A stretch of DNA of 31,766 bases from Phoronis ovalis (Eukaryota > Phoronida > Phoronidae): contig JAOXYB010026401.1 in NCBI GenBank assembly GCA_028565635.1, positions 1 to 31,766 on the forward strand, written 5' to 3'. The first letter of the stretch is position 1; every line of letters starts with the position of its first letter. The notes under the pieces were generated by a model. That model saw only the letters and a list, made by a program, of their open reading frames with translations, searched no databases and was not told the DNA's origin. The position numbers and the translations under genes are program-made. This document shows positions 1-10,600 of the stretch, in pieces.

Positions 1-270
1 ATACTTTTCTTGTTGGATATTTACCACAGGGTATATTTTCTAAAAATGTATATAGGGTGTTTTTCTTGAAAAACACATTTACGACAGGTATAAAAAATTA
101 AGGTCAGTAAATTTTCACATATTTATTTACCACAGAGCATGTCATTTTCAAGCAAATTTTATGCAGGGTATCTATTTCCGAAGAGTTATTTACAACAGTG
201 TATACTTTTCATGTTTTTTCATTAACGACAGGGTATCTTTTTGGTGACCTTTATTTACCACAGGGTCAGA
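1..270. repeat. Degenerate ~32-bp minisatellite, cut by window edge
   Basis: Variants of TTTACCACAGGGTATCTTTT recur at about 20, 78, 125, 157, 190, 222 and 254. The last five are spaced 32 bp apart. A weaker partial copy near 46 fills the gap between the first two. The copies are diverged (TTTACGACAG, TTTACAACAGTG, TTTATGCAGGG), so the array is old. It starts before the window. Confidence 0.7.
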
Positions 271-429
271 GTTTTTTACCCTGGGCCGCACACCACTACC
301 AACATTTTTGTCTAGTACCCCCGGGCCAAAACTATATAAATTAGCATTACATAGCTGCCATATATAACACCACTGACTGAAAAACAACACAATGGTCAAT
401 GCATGGAATCTAGTCTGACGAGAAATCAA

Positions 430-789
430 ACATGAAGTCTGGTCTCCAGGTCAGCTACTACTTGTTAACAAATTCAGTGTTCTCCATCAAAGTACTTCAT
501 TGTGGAGCTGCTCCCAATTCAACTTTTTGCAGTTAGCATGGAAAAATTTATAGACTCCAAATCAAAATATTCACACCCCACCACAAAAATAATATGAATA
601 TCCACACCCCCTGGGTCTATAAGACACTATGCTGATGGAGGAAAAAGAAACATGATAAAACATGCCATAAAATGTTTGACTGTAGATTTCTAAGAAATGT
701 GAAGACATGAATGAGCCTGTTAGAGAGAGCCTGCAGAGACACACTTAAACTAAACTTTTGGCAGATTCAGAAATATGTTTACGACACAT
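430..789. other. Noncoding stretch, nothing recognised
   Basis: No exon, RNA gene or clear repeat seen. If the N4BP1-like exon at 1736-1945 belongs to a gene running leftward, this is part of its first intron. Confidence 0.4.
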
Positions 790-799
790 ACATTCCTTT

Positions 800-1329
800 A
801 GTCCTGGTTCATGATGTTCTGCACTAGCTCTTGATAATCTGACTTGTGAGCTGTGCAAACAGCCACGAAATCTTACATAGCCAATTACAGTGAAAGTGCT
901 CAAACTTGTAAATCTGTGAAATTCCTACCGAATGAGTTCATAGAGCACCGTCCAGATACTCTCTGATTTTCCAACTTCACCTCCCACTACTTCTATGGCT
1001 ATTTGCAACTCCTGCGTTGGCACCAAGAGGTATTGGGGTACTTGCCAAAACACTTGGTTGGTGTGTGAGGCCTAGGGTAAAACACGCTCACTGCATGATA
1101 AAAACTGAATTTTCAGGAGTTGTAAATGGTGATGGAAGTAGTGGAAGTTGAAGTAGGATAATGAGAGAGTATCTGGACAGTGATGTATGAACTCGTTTGG
1201 TAGGAATTACATAGATTTCTAAGTTTGGGCACTTGCACTGTAATTGGCTATGTAAGATTCCATGGTTGTTCGTACAGCTCAGAAGTCAGATTATAAAGAG
1301 CTAGTGCAGAACGTCATGAACCAGGACAA
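800..1329. mobile_element. Foldback DNA transposon with ~215-bp inverted arms
   Basis: The arms at 800-1014 and 1114-1329 are reverse complements of one another at roughly 85% by eye, separated by about 100 bp. The outer ends read AGTCCTGGTTCATGA on the left and TCATGAACCAGGACAA on the right. The 10-bp sequence ACATTCCTTT stands on both sides (790-799 and 1330-1339), as expected for a target-site duplication. There is no coding capacity, so it is non-autonomous. Long arms with a 9-10 bp duplication resemble Mutator-like foldback elements, but that assignment is inference. Confidence 0.85.
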
Positions 1330-1339
1330 ACATTCCTTT

Positions 1340-1735
1340 TCCTTTTTTGATATATTTTACTTTTTCACTCTTTTAATGATAACAAGTAAATCTAGTAGCT
1401 GTTGGTGTTAAAGCCTTAAAGGAACTACTTTTATTAAAATAAGAAGGAACTTAAACTTAACATGTAAAGCTGGTCCTATCCAGTTATAAATAAATGTCTT
1501 ATTATTTAACTACATTATGGCGTAAAAGTCATTATATACAGTCATACAAAGTACACTTGAATGTCATCCAAAATAAACACTATTTTCAAACGATCTTTAT
1601 TCTGATTCACTCTGAAGTCTCTGAACCCGGAAACATAAACCTGTTTACGATGTCAAGCTAAACATAGCGAGGAATCCCAAAATAATGCTAGTTTCAAGTT
1701 CAATACAATTTAGAAGTTATAATATTGGAACTAAC
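1340..1735. other. Probable intron sequence, nothing recognised
   Basis: AT-rich sequence between the foldback element and the donor site of the N4BP1-like exon. No further exon could be supported. Confidence 0.35.
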
Positions 1736-1945
1736 CTTTGCCTTGACAAGGGAGATTTTCTCTCCTTTTGGTGAGATGATTTTTATCCATTTTTTATTTC
1801 CGGCTGAGGAATGAAACCTTAACTCTGTAAGATCCTTTTCCTTATGAGGCTCTACACTGACACCAAACAAACTCTCGATTCTTGACTCATTTTTACAAAG
1901 CTTTTCTAACTTGTCTGCACAAATAACAAACTCTTCCTCCTCCAT
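1736..1945 (-). CDS. First coding exon of an N4BP1/KHNYN-like KH-domain protein (partial)
   Basis: Seventy codons run from ATG at 1945-1943 to a donor AAG|GTTAGT at 1735, phase 0. An in-frame TAA two codons upstream, with no AG between, fixes this ATG. The start is acidic (MEEEEF), then comes a helix-like stretch and the motif SRIESLFGVSV, followed by a lysine-rich WIKIISPKGEKISLVKAK. The N-terminus of N4BP1 and its relatives KHNYN and NYNRIN has the same pattern: acidic start, RIE-x-LFGVS, then a KH-like strand and helix. In that family a KH-like domain precedes a NYN ribonuclease domain that degrades RNA. Later exons would lie to the left of 1736, and none is convincing within the window. 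The match rests on about 30 residues, so family membership is inference; that this is a true coding exon is more secure. Confidence 0.5.
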
Positions 1946-2179
1946 ATTTTAGCACCAATTTCAAAAGTTCCAAGTCCGTAATAGCCTTCACATAGTGGCA
2001 CTGAATTCCACCAAAACATTGTGCACTTACATTATTCCACCATATTTTTAAAATTATCTAACAGTAGGGAGACAACTCCAGCAATGCAATTATCCTCCCC
2101 CAGATGGCGGTATTATGCATCAGGTACTTCCTTCCTCGTAGACAGGGTGAACACCCGGGTGAACACAGTACACATTGGG

Positions 2180-2782
2180 TCTTATTCAACAATTGATTAT
2201 GCAGGAAGAAATTGGTATTCAATGTTAAACCAATGTCTGAAAAAAAAACTACAGACTTGTCAAAGCAAAATGGTTAGATGCATTCTAAAGTTAGACAAAT
2301 TTGATGATGTATTGATCCTGAAAAACTTGAAAGGGTGGGATGGATACCCGGGATGGATAATACTCCCCATACAGTTATTATGAGGGTGCGGATGCCAAAT
2401 CAAGCTAAATCATGTAAGGGCTCCTGCCTATATGAGTTATATTAGTCTCAGGGTTTTAGTAAGGTCAATGCTGTACATGGAGTAAGTACTGGACAAAGCC
2501 TGTTCACTGTCAGTATATGGTGAGAGGCTGTGGAATGCTCTACCAAACAGTGCTAGAGAATACAACTACAAGCAATTTTTAAAATTTATCAGTACCTGGA
2601 CAGAGCCACACTGCAGATGTTCTATGTGTAAATAATAGCTAGTCTGTTTTTATTTATTATGATTTGTTTTATTATGATTTGTTTTTTAATTAATATCATG
2701 TTTTCGGCTCAATGTCAGTCATACTAGCCCTAGGCTAATGTTTGTCTGTTGGACCACTGACGTTAAATAAATAAATGAAAAA
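2180..2782 (+). mobile_element. 5'-truncated non-LTR retrotransposon, RT C-terminal end and 3' tail
   Basis: Broken frames encode pieces typical of the region after the reverse transcriptase in LINE-type elements: LQTCQSKMVRCILK near 2255, QIKLNHV near 2400, and ERLWNALPNSARE near 2525, ending in a stop near 2630. A 3' untranslated part follows and ends in a TAAATAAATAAATG tail near 2765-2780, as in elements that end in a short A-rich repeat. The reading frame shifts between the pieces, so the copy is dead. It lies just upstream of the N4BP1-like start exon, on the opposite strand. Confidence 0.65.
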
Positions 2783-2843
2783 AATGTTAAACTTTCATAT
2801 ACCTCATGATATGTATCTTAGGTCTTACTGGAATCGGCTTATG

Positions 2844-2896
2844 CTAGGATACAGTATATAAAACTCTAATAAGAGAGTTAGTTTTATATTTCCTAG
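2844..2896. repeat. 53-bp palindromic micro-insertion, copy A
   Basis: Starts CTAGGATACAG and ends ATATTTCCTAG. The two halves are imperfect reverse complements sharing TATAAAACTCTAA. It is flanked by the exact 7-bp repeat GCTTATG (2837-2843 and 2897-2903). It splits a retrotransposon reading frame that is restored when it is removed. Confidence 0.75.
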
Positions 2897-3088
2897 GCTT
2901 ATGGATGCGGAGACTGCCTAATAATATTAAGGAGATTGTAAATGAAGGTTTATTCAAACGTCACTTCAAAAAAAATCTGTCTGGGGAAATGTTAAGGATG
3001 GAGGCAGAAGTGTTTTTATTTTAATTAGCATCATCTCACTATTTTGATTTTTTAAAAAAATAAAATTATTGTTTGATGTCGGAGGAAC

Positions 3089-3113
3089 CTAGGATATAAA
3101 AAATATATTCTAG
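3089..3113. repeat. 25-bp palindromic micro-insertion, copy B
   Basis: CTAGGATATA at one end and TATATTCTAG at the other, with only AAAAA between. Flanked by exact GAGGAAC repeats (3082-3088 and 3114-3120). Same ends as copies A and C. Confidence 0.75.
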
Positions 3114-3375
3114 GAGGAACGAAGGCAGAGGTTTTCTTTTATAATAAACATCGTTTTCACTATTTTGATTTTATGTAATTTTTAATATTTATATGATGCT
3201 GTTTTGAGAGACTCAACTAAGACCACTATGGAATTTTTTTTTTACTGTTTAGCGCAATAATTTTTACTATGCTTTTGATGTGGCATCAATTTTTACTTTA
3301 TATTATTCTGTATTCTATGTATTTTTGTATTTTTGTAATACCATTATTATGCATAGCAAATAAATATTTTTTTTA

Positions 3376-4170
3376 AAAACAAAAATAAAACAACAAGAGA
3401 GGACAGACAACACACCAGAGGCAACACGAAATACTTTGAATGATAAATAATTGTATCAGTTGCATGTTGCGAAATATGTAGAGGTCATGTGCGTGTCATG
3501 TATGCACAAGGTTGACCTAATGTGGGATGTCTGATTGGTACATAATTTGTTGTACAGCTTGAGCTCCCGTTGTTTACAGAATTAACTTGAACAGGGGCCA
3601 TTTCCCGAGTAATTTTCATTGCTTAAAATCACGTTATGCAACTGAAGAAGTTTATGCAGGTTTACATCAAACAACTTCAATTAGCAACAGCCAATTTTTT
3701 GATTGACAGAAATAGTTATTATATATTAAATGACACTTCGTGTTGAAAAGTTAAAACATAACTTTTGTTCTTGTCCGTTACTGCGTCATGGGAGCACTGC
3801 GTGGCGGAAGATAATGAATTCTCATCCTCACACCGCCCATCAGCTATTTATTTTCCTAGTGACGATTTTGCGAACTGAATTTCATCAAGCTGATGTTGGC
3901 GTTTTGTTTTCGTGATTTATACCGTATTAAATCGCTTGTAAGACCTGGTCTAACTATCGAACTAAAATGCATTTTGGAATGAGTATGACTGCATTGAAAT
4001 CAAAAAAAAAATACCATAATAACTTTGTAAATTACATTTTACGCTATTACGATGTAAAGTGCATGCATTATACTCACCGTCTTATGTCTTGAATGAGTTG
4101 AGCCATATTAGTATTATTGGAAAATAAACACGTTAAACTAGAGGTTATACTTTATTTTTTTCCGACATGC
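3376..4170. other. Intergenic stretch, nothing recognised
   Basis: AT-rich, no supported exon. A 61-codon open frame at 3730-3915 has no homology that I recognise and no splice context. Confidence 0.4.
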
Positions 4171-4199
4171 CTACCAGGAGAGCTATAGGGGTCAGGGGG

Positions 4200-4445
4200 T
4201 GGGGTATCGCGAGCATTGCATGGGGTCTGTTAGGTCTGAGCAGCGAGCACTGACTTGGTCTGTTAAGTGCGAACAGCGAGCATAGTCTTTTGGCGACCAT
4301 TTTTTTGCTTTGTTTTCTAATTCTGTAACTATTTCGTGTTTTTTTTGGTTATCGAATTTTTTGGCGACCGTTTTTTTTTTGGTTGTTAATTGTTCTTGTT
4401 AAGTGCGAGCAGCGAGCTTTGCCGATTTTAAGTGCGAGCATTGTA
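4200..4445. repeat. Short dispersed repeat, GAGCAGCGAGC type
   Basis: TGAGCAGCGAGCA, TGCGAACAGCGAGCA, TGCGAGCAGCGAGCT and a partial TGCGAGCATTG recur. Several are preceded by TCTGTTAG or TGTTAAG. A second recurring piece, TTTTTTGGCGACC, occurs near 4290 and 4362. Function unknown. Confidence 0.5.
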
Positions 4446-4459
4446 CCTTGGGGGTACCC

Positions 4460-5301
4460 CAGCCACACCCCTCTACCAGCGTCGATCGAACTCGTACAGT
4501 CAATCCGCACTCGCGAACCTACATGTATGTTCTACCATTCGAACCGTTTTCCGGGTTTCGCATTGAAATTCGTGCTACTCGAACCGTCATTTCCGCGAAC
4601 TCGCTCAAGTTGCCAGGAACTGCTGTTCGACTGGATTCTTTGGAAATCTGTTTTAGTTCCTACTTAGCAACTTGCACGAATCCGTGGAAATAGTAATTGA
4701 AATGATGACAGCTCGTGTAGCAGCAATTTCTGTGCGAAACACCGAAAAAGGGTTCGAATTGTGCCAGTCTAAATAAATCCATCCGTTAGCGTTCCGTACC
4801 TTCTCAACTAACGTCTGGGCTAAGCCATAGTCAATTTTGTTATATTCATCCAATTTAACAGTATTGTAATAATTACGTCATTAAGCTTTGCCAACCAAGA
4901 TAAGCCTTTCTCTCTGCTTGATCCATTGTGGCCTTCCACGTCTATTCTATCATGATGACTCGTTCTGAATAGGTATCACGGGGGAGCTTGCTTTTTGCTT
5001 AGTGGACTATAGATAAACTCTGGCAGGGCAGAATGTGTGTGTGTGTGATCGACCCCCTACCCTACCAGGCTGTTATACCCCGTTACTGTAAGCTGCAATT
5101 TGATTAGTGTCAAGACTTTCATGACATTTAATATAGAAATAAAGATTATAAACAAAAAAATGACTATCAATGGTTAAGCCCAGACGCTAGTTGAGAAGAT
5201 ATGGACCACTAACGGATGGAATTATTCAAACAGGAATGGTACCAAACAGGTTCGCGAGTGCGGATTGACGGATCGAGCCCACGCTGGTTAGGAAAGGCCT
5301 G
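4460..5301. mobile_element. Palindromic DNA transposon, diverged relative of the MITE at 22989
   Basis: The left end (CCAGCGTCGATCGAACTCG near 4476) and the right end (GAGCCCACGCTGGTTAGG near 5276, closing in GGCCTG at 5301) correspond to the terminal repeats of the complete copy at 22989-23285. Between them CGAACCGT, GTTGCCAGGAACT and their reverse complements recur in the same order as in that copy. CAATCCGCACTCGCGAACCT near 4500 has its reverse complement near 5250. A separate palindrome sits inside (about 4775-5222). No flanking target duplication is visible, and two overlapping open frames here are not genes. Confidence 0.65.
4775..5222. repeat. Nested inverted-repeat element
   Basis: The arm at about 4775-4835 (ATCCATCCGTTAG, then CTTCTCAACTAACGTCTGGG) is the reverse complement of about 5170-5222. 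About 335 bp of unrelated sequence lies between, including a short GT run near 5035-5047. It looks like a second small transposon inserted in the first. No clear target duplication. Confidence 0.55.
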
Positions 5302-5348
5302 TTATATTTTGTTATCTTTCACAGAATCAAAACCAAAGTCATCTACAT

Positions 5349-5577
5349 CTATTTACTTCTACATCGGTAATTCTCAAAAGGTGTAAACCCATCACAGAAC
5401 TTTCGGTTGTTAAATGTTATTGTGCGTTTACTTGCGTTTAATTGGAACAGGTCCGATCCCGAAGACAGTGCAAACAGATGTTTATTAAGTTTGAATGTAG
5501 CATCGGGAGCGACATTTGAAGTGAATAAAATTTTCCACTTTCCACAATCTTGTATCAACAAAAAATCAGTACTATGA
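5349..5577 (-). CDS. Possible terminal exon of an unrecognised gene
   Basis: An open frame of 86 codons covers 5609-5349. An acceptor ATATATGTTTCAG ends at 5578, so an exon could start at 5577 and encode about 76 residues ending ENYRCRSK and a stop. Its composition is protein-like (DFLLIQDCGKWKILFTSN, then LNKHLFALSSGSDLFQLN), unlike most chance frames here. I do not recognise a family, and no upstream exon or promoter could be tied to it. It may be a gene relic or a chance frame. Confidence 0.2.
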
Positions 5578-5609
5578 CTGAAACATATATTTTTAAAAAC
5601 TATCTTCAA

Positions 5610-6799
5610 TAGAACAATGATGTAATAACTTACAATTACAAGGTTGGTCTGTCATTTACAGTCAACTAGGTATTTTACGATGTTTGCTGATACAGGATCG
5701 TTGCAAGCGTATTTCTGATGCCCCAGTATATAATGAACTTTAAATATGGAGATGACTATACAGTCATTTTGTTTTCAGTAAAGTAATTTTACATTAATTA
5801 AAAGAGTTTCCGCACAAGAGATTGCGGGGTCTTTATTTAGTATACACGCGAATCCCTTATTCCTGGCGTTGAGTTCTAGCCACATAATTTTACCATATAT
5901 ACATATATTACTTAATGCGATTTCTGTTAATGATAATATTTTTTATATATTGCATAACGATAAAATTGATACCCATCCACCTCAATAATAGCGTTTCCTC
6001 TTCTAATAAATATCCTAAACTCTTCGCTGAAATTTTGTTCAGTCACAAATAAAGATAATCATGTCTCATGTCTACTCCCGATTTTTCGTGCAGGGTCAAA
6101 CAATAAACCTTTTTCTCCGAGACTAAAGAGCAGGTTGAATTGGCTGGAAATAGTTTGGAAAGGAACCAATAATTTTTAATAATAAATGACATTTACACAT
6201 TTTGTGAATTCTTTCACTTTGCGTGAAATTATACCCACTTTCTAATGGAAACGTCACATGGCTGCCCAGAGGAAAGAAAACACAAAAAATAGGCTTGTCA
6301 CAGTATTATTCATATACAGTAGAGACGATAGCTGTAATTGGCTACCTAATGTCATATTCATCTAAATTGGCTCATGCACCTGCTTTATCTATCTAAAAAA
6401 TAACCAGTTTTTCTTATAAAGAAAATAACTTCATTTATTTAGTGATATTATTTTTTTGCAGCAAAATCATCTTTTTATTCAGAAAATATTCAATTATGAA
6501 TGACTCAATTAGTGATTGAAAACGCACATATATCCACAGTGTTCAGACTTGGAACCTACATTGAGGAATCCCATTGATGGCTAAAGTTTTCCAATTTATT
6601 TCTGGTCAAGTTGCATGTTATTTTATACTTCACGGAATAAAGGAATTATCAACATGTTGAAAATACACTATTGCTAATTATAGTAAAGTGCGTATTAAAT
6701 ATAAATAATTATCCAGGAGTTTGTTGAGCGAATAGTTCGCAAGAACATCGATGAGCCGGGCCGCTAAGTAGTAGATCTAGTGTTTGATTCCATGTGTCT
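5610..6799. other. 3' flank of the SLC6 gene, otherwise nothing recognised
   Basis: Long AT-rich noncoding stretch downstream of the SLC6 stop (gene on minus). It probably contains its 3' untranslated region. Minus-strand AATAAA hexamers occur at 6799-6804 (overlapping the stop), 6595-6600 and 6434-6439. No gene seen. Confidence 0.45.
6595..6600 (-). terminator. Candidate polyadenylation signal for the SLC6 gene
   Basis: AATAAA on the minus strand, about 200 bases after the stop. A second hexamer lies further on at 6434-6439, so the true site is uncertain. Confidence 0.35.
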
Positions 6800-7629
6800 T
6801 TATTTTATATCTCTTGGTGCTAATAAGTGATGTTGGTCATGCATCCCCAGATTTGTATAAAAGATTTCGTGGCTTGTGAAGTTTGTTTTAGATTTCAGGT
6901 TAATAATAGAGTTGGCTTGTTGCTGGCCTGATATTACATCGTCCGAGGTGCCAAAGTGAACACGACTGTTAGAGTGACTTGCAGTACTGGGAACCGACAA
7001 GTTCATACTTAATTGATGCTGTAAGTTAGTGTTATCTTCATCCCGCTTAAATTCTTCATCACTATTATCACTTTCCACGCCTTTCCCCCATGGGTCGACA
7101 ACGAAGTCTGGCCCCATGTACTTAGCAACAAGGGTTCTGTGCCTTACTAAAGCCGGTCCCCAATCATCAGTAGGCTTAAAACTTTTCTTAAAAGTCATCT
7201 GTAATGTTCCCTTGTCACGAAGAATTCGTGTGAGACCAGGCATAAAAACTATTATTACCGTTGATGATGTCAAAATCCAGCCAATAACCTCGGCAGCTAT
7301 GGGATACTTGTAGTTATTGTAAGTTAATGGCTTAATCCCAATCCATGAGGTTATTAAAATAACTAATAACAGAAATGGAGTAAAGAATCGCCAACAAATT
7401 ATCCACCAATTTGACCAAGGCCACCATTTCATACAACCGCACCAATACCTCCCCAGCATGCAACGGATGTCTTTGCGAAATCGGCTATAACCGTAGATGT
7501 AGGCCACCATAATACATTCTAGTATTCCATATATAATAACGTTAGATCCACCAACATATGAATCTAAGAAAGTTAGGAGATAAGCTCCACCATCGGTACA
7601 TATTGGTAAACCGCAAATGCACAGTGTAA
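6800..7629 (-). CDS. SLC6 exon 4: TM9 to C-terminus
   Basis: Residues 492-766. The acceptor TTTCAATTTCAG ends at 7630. It includes [16 protein letters not shown] (loop 5), TM10, a Cys/Trp-rich segment ([18 protein letters not shown]) before TM11, [10 protein letters not shown] before TM12, and the long tail. The stop is TAA at 6802-6800. Open frames on the other strand here are shadows. Confidence 0.93.
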
Positions 7630-10600
7630 CTGAAATTGAAATGAAAATTTAATTATATTATCGGTATAAGAACAACAATGACTGGCAACATAACTGTTAT
7701 GATTTTTCATGAAATAGCCAAGCAATTAATTTGGAAACGCAGGAATAGGCAGTGTTGTTTCTCTTTGTAGTGTTGACTGGCGGCTTCAAATCAGTTAACT
7801 TCCTCCAGGTAATTCCTCACTAAATTAACCGTGCCTATTATACAGCAACTACATTAAACCCTGTATTAGCTGCGTTTGAGTTTTTTTACTTTGATGACTC
7901 TCTCAAACCAAATCCGTTCCTGATGTTTTAGCATCTGGGAACCTTCATGCAGATTGGAGAACAATTTTACTTTAACCATTAAAAACATATATAAATAAAA
8001 GATAAAGTTAAAATTCAGGTTCTTGTTTTTTCTTAACTTGTTTTAGTACCGGAGAGTTAAAGCATGCATTACATAGCAGATATTTTTGTTGAACCCTATA
8101 CGAATGAAGAGTAGAATCCCGAGTTAGCATCCTATATTAGTAACGCAAGAACAAGTATACGTACTGCATAGTATCGCAAGAATCTTCCCCGTTTTCTTTC
8201 GTAAAGATGGATACATGTCCATTAATGACGTCGCCATTACTTCCACTGCGCCAAAATGACTGTCGATTCCTAGTGTCAATAACAGCAGAAAAAATATGAT
8301 CGACCAAAGATTTGGTAAAGGCATATTTTTCATAACTTCTGGATACACGACAAAAGCTAAACCCATGCCTGAAAAGCATTTAAATTAATTAAGGTAGATG
8401 GAACTGTGCAAATACCAAAAGAAAGAAATCGTTTATATTTAAAAATAAATCCAATGTTATCCTTGACATACTAAACAGACAGAGATATATGGTCATTTTC
8501 AGTCCTAATGTATTTATAACTTCAAAATATCCAGACATTTGATTGGTTGGTATGGCATACTTAGTTCAGTTTGACAATATTATGAAAAGAAAGAAATTAC
8601 ATCTCAGAAGTTATAAGAATAATCAATCTAAGGATAGGGTGTAAGAAACTCTACCATGTACCTATTAGTAACAAAACAGTTCACACGTTGCTAGTATATT
8701 TTGAAACAATAAAGTTGGAAAACATACTGTTCCTGCATCGGTTCTTTTTATCAACAAATTTTGTCCAAAATGTTTCTCAGAAAGTACAAGTCAGATTTAA
8801 ATGAAATTTTGTGGAAATGTTGGTGGACATTTTCAATCCAAAATGGCGGCCATATTAAAAAAAACATATTCTTTGATAATTTGTATAGCGCTTGACCAAT
8901 TTCAACGAAACTTCGATAAAAATGCTTGCTAGGTTCTGAAAATAAAACTTCGAAGTGAAAAAAGATGGGGCCATCTTGAATCCAAAATGGCTGCCTTGTA
9001 CTTAGCTTTGAATTTAGAAGTCATGTACTGCATCGCCGTACGATACTATAGGTCTAGTTTTTATATGCATCTAATTTAGCTCACCTTCTTTGGCTACCTC
9101 TGGTATGGTTACATTCATAATGTGTGCTAACTCGCCAACGTACATAAAAATAACAAATCCGGCAAAAAAGCTACTGAAAAAGTCCACAAAACAAATAATC
9201 AGTGAATCTCTTAAACAGTCACTGTGAAACCGATTATAACTGGACAAAGTAGTAAGCCCGCCTTGTGACAGTGCTAGAGACCATATGACTTGATTCAGCG
9301 CATCTACCCACACACTTGATTGCGCTAATCGACTAAAATCAGGTATGATATAAAATTCAACTCCCTGCAAGTGACCATCAAGCATTGCTCCTCTTACCAT
9401 AAGTAGAATCAGGAGGATATAAGGAAAAATTGCAGTAAAATATATAACTTTCCCAGAAGATTTAATTCCTTTGAATAAACTAAAAAAGGTAAGTAACCAC
9501 AAAAGCAATAAGCACAAGGACGTCTCCCAATGAAGAATTCCCAAGTCATGAAGACCTTCGCTTTTTGCCACACCTAATACGCGATAATTCATGTAAATTT
9601 CAGAACGTGAAATCTTCGGTATTTTAAGTGACGCATTCCACGTACCAATCTTCGTATCGTTATGATAACAAAATCCGTCCTCCAAATTAGGATGGTTCCC
9701 TTTTGTGTTGTTACACTCTTCAATCGTCATTCTGGGTGGCAATAGGAATGTTGAACATAGTTCGCTGTCAACGTCTGGAGGGCATGAAAACCAAGGTAGA
9801 GGACTAACGAACGACGCAAACAAATAAAATAGTGCCCATGATATAATAACGGCGTAATAAACGGAGGCTAAGAAAGTCACGAGAAAAATTCCTAAGCCTT
9901 GGCCAAGGAAAAAAGGACAAATTCTCCAACATGTCATTGCACTAGATGAACTGAATTGTCCTAAGGCGGACTCCAGGAAACTCAAAGGTAAACCCACAAA
10001 TATAAGCATCACTGCGTATGGAATAAGAAATACGCCTCCCCCATTTCTAAAAAAATAAGAAAAAATTTGAGAGATAGATAGTTAATGGTGATTATAAACA
10101 CCGGCTTTAGCAGATGAGTTAACTTATGCTGCCCATGCAGTGTTGTACCTATTTCCATTCATTAACGAAGAACGTCAATTAATACTTGAAGCGATACTTG
10201 ATGCCCCGGACTCGATAGTAGTCTAGTTCAAATTATAACGACACCTTCTGTTATCGAAATTTCCGCAAACAATTGTTTAAATTTCTACAGGTCTTTTTTG
10301 GTAAAATACTTACTTTCAAGTAAAACTACTGTTAGTATTTGATAAACGAATTGAACCCTAGTCACAAATGTGTAATACTACTAGCTTAGGTACCCCGGCC
10401 GACCGTGCGTCAAAACTTAACGCAATGAAAAACTATGCACCTGTAACAAAGAAATGGAAATCTCCACACGTTTCCCAAGCCAACCATATATCCGATGCCA
10501 GACAGTACAAAATCTAGTCGACCTTCCCAATTCCCTCTTTGTTCATTTTCATCTTTTGTAAAGCTTGTCGTGCCAGCAATGTATTCATTGGAATGGCCGG

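Larger units (their letters stand above)
2800..3375 (+). mobile_element. Second LINE 3' fragment, interrupted by two palindromic insertions
   Basis: With the palindrome at 2844-2896 and one flanking repeat left out, the sequence reads GLWMRRLPNNIKEI and then FKRHFKKNLSG, the same retrotransposon-tail motif as in the neighbouring fragment. The 3' part holds an internal direct duplication (3000-3051 and 3121-3172, both ending in ACTATTTTGATTTT). It finishes with AGCAAATAAATATTTTTTTT near 3355-3375. Decayed and non-functional. Confidence 0.6.

Noticed and set aside
1-300. Regularly spaced repeats that could suggest a CRISPR array
   Set aside because: The repeats are short, diverged and spaced without fixed-length spacers, and the DNA is clearly animal.
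4383-4693. Two overlapping 94-96 residue plus-strand frames
   Set aside because: Both lie in the palindromic transposon at 4460-5301 and have no recognisable product.
4745-4765. GGTTCGAAT sequence resembling a tRNA B box
   Set aside because: No matching A box or cloverleaf; it belongs to the transposon's repeated CGAACC motif.
7029-7313. 94-residue plus-strand frame
   Set aside because: Shadow of SLC6 exon 4.
8137-8379. 80-residue minus-strand frame in another register of SLC6 exon 3
   Set aside because: Only the other frame continues the transporter across both splice sites.
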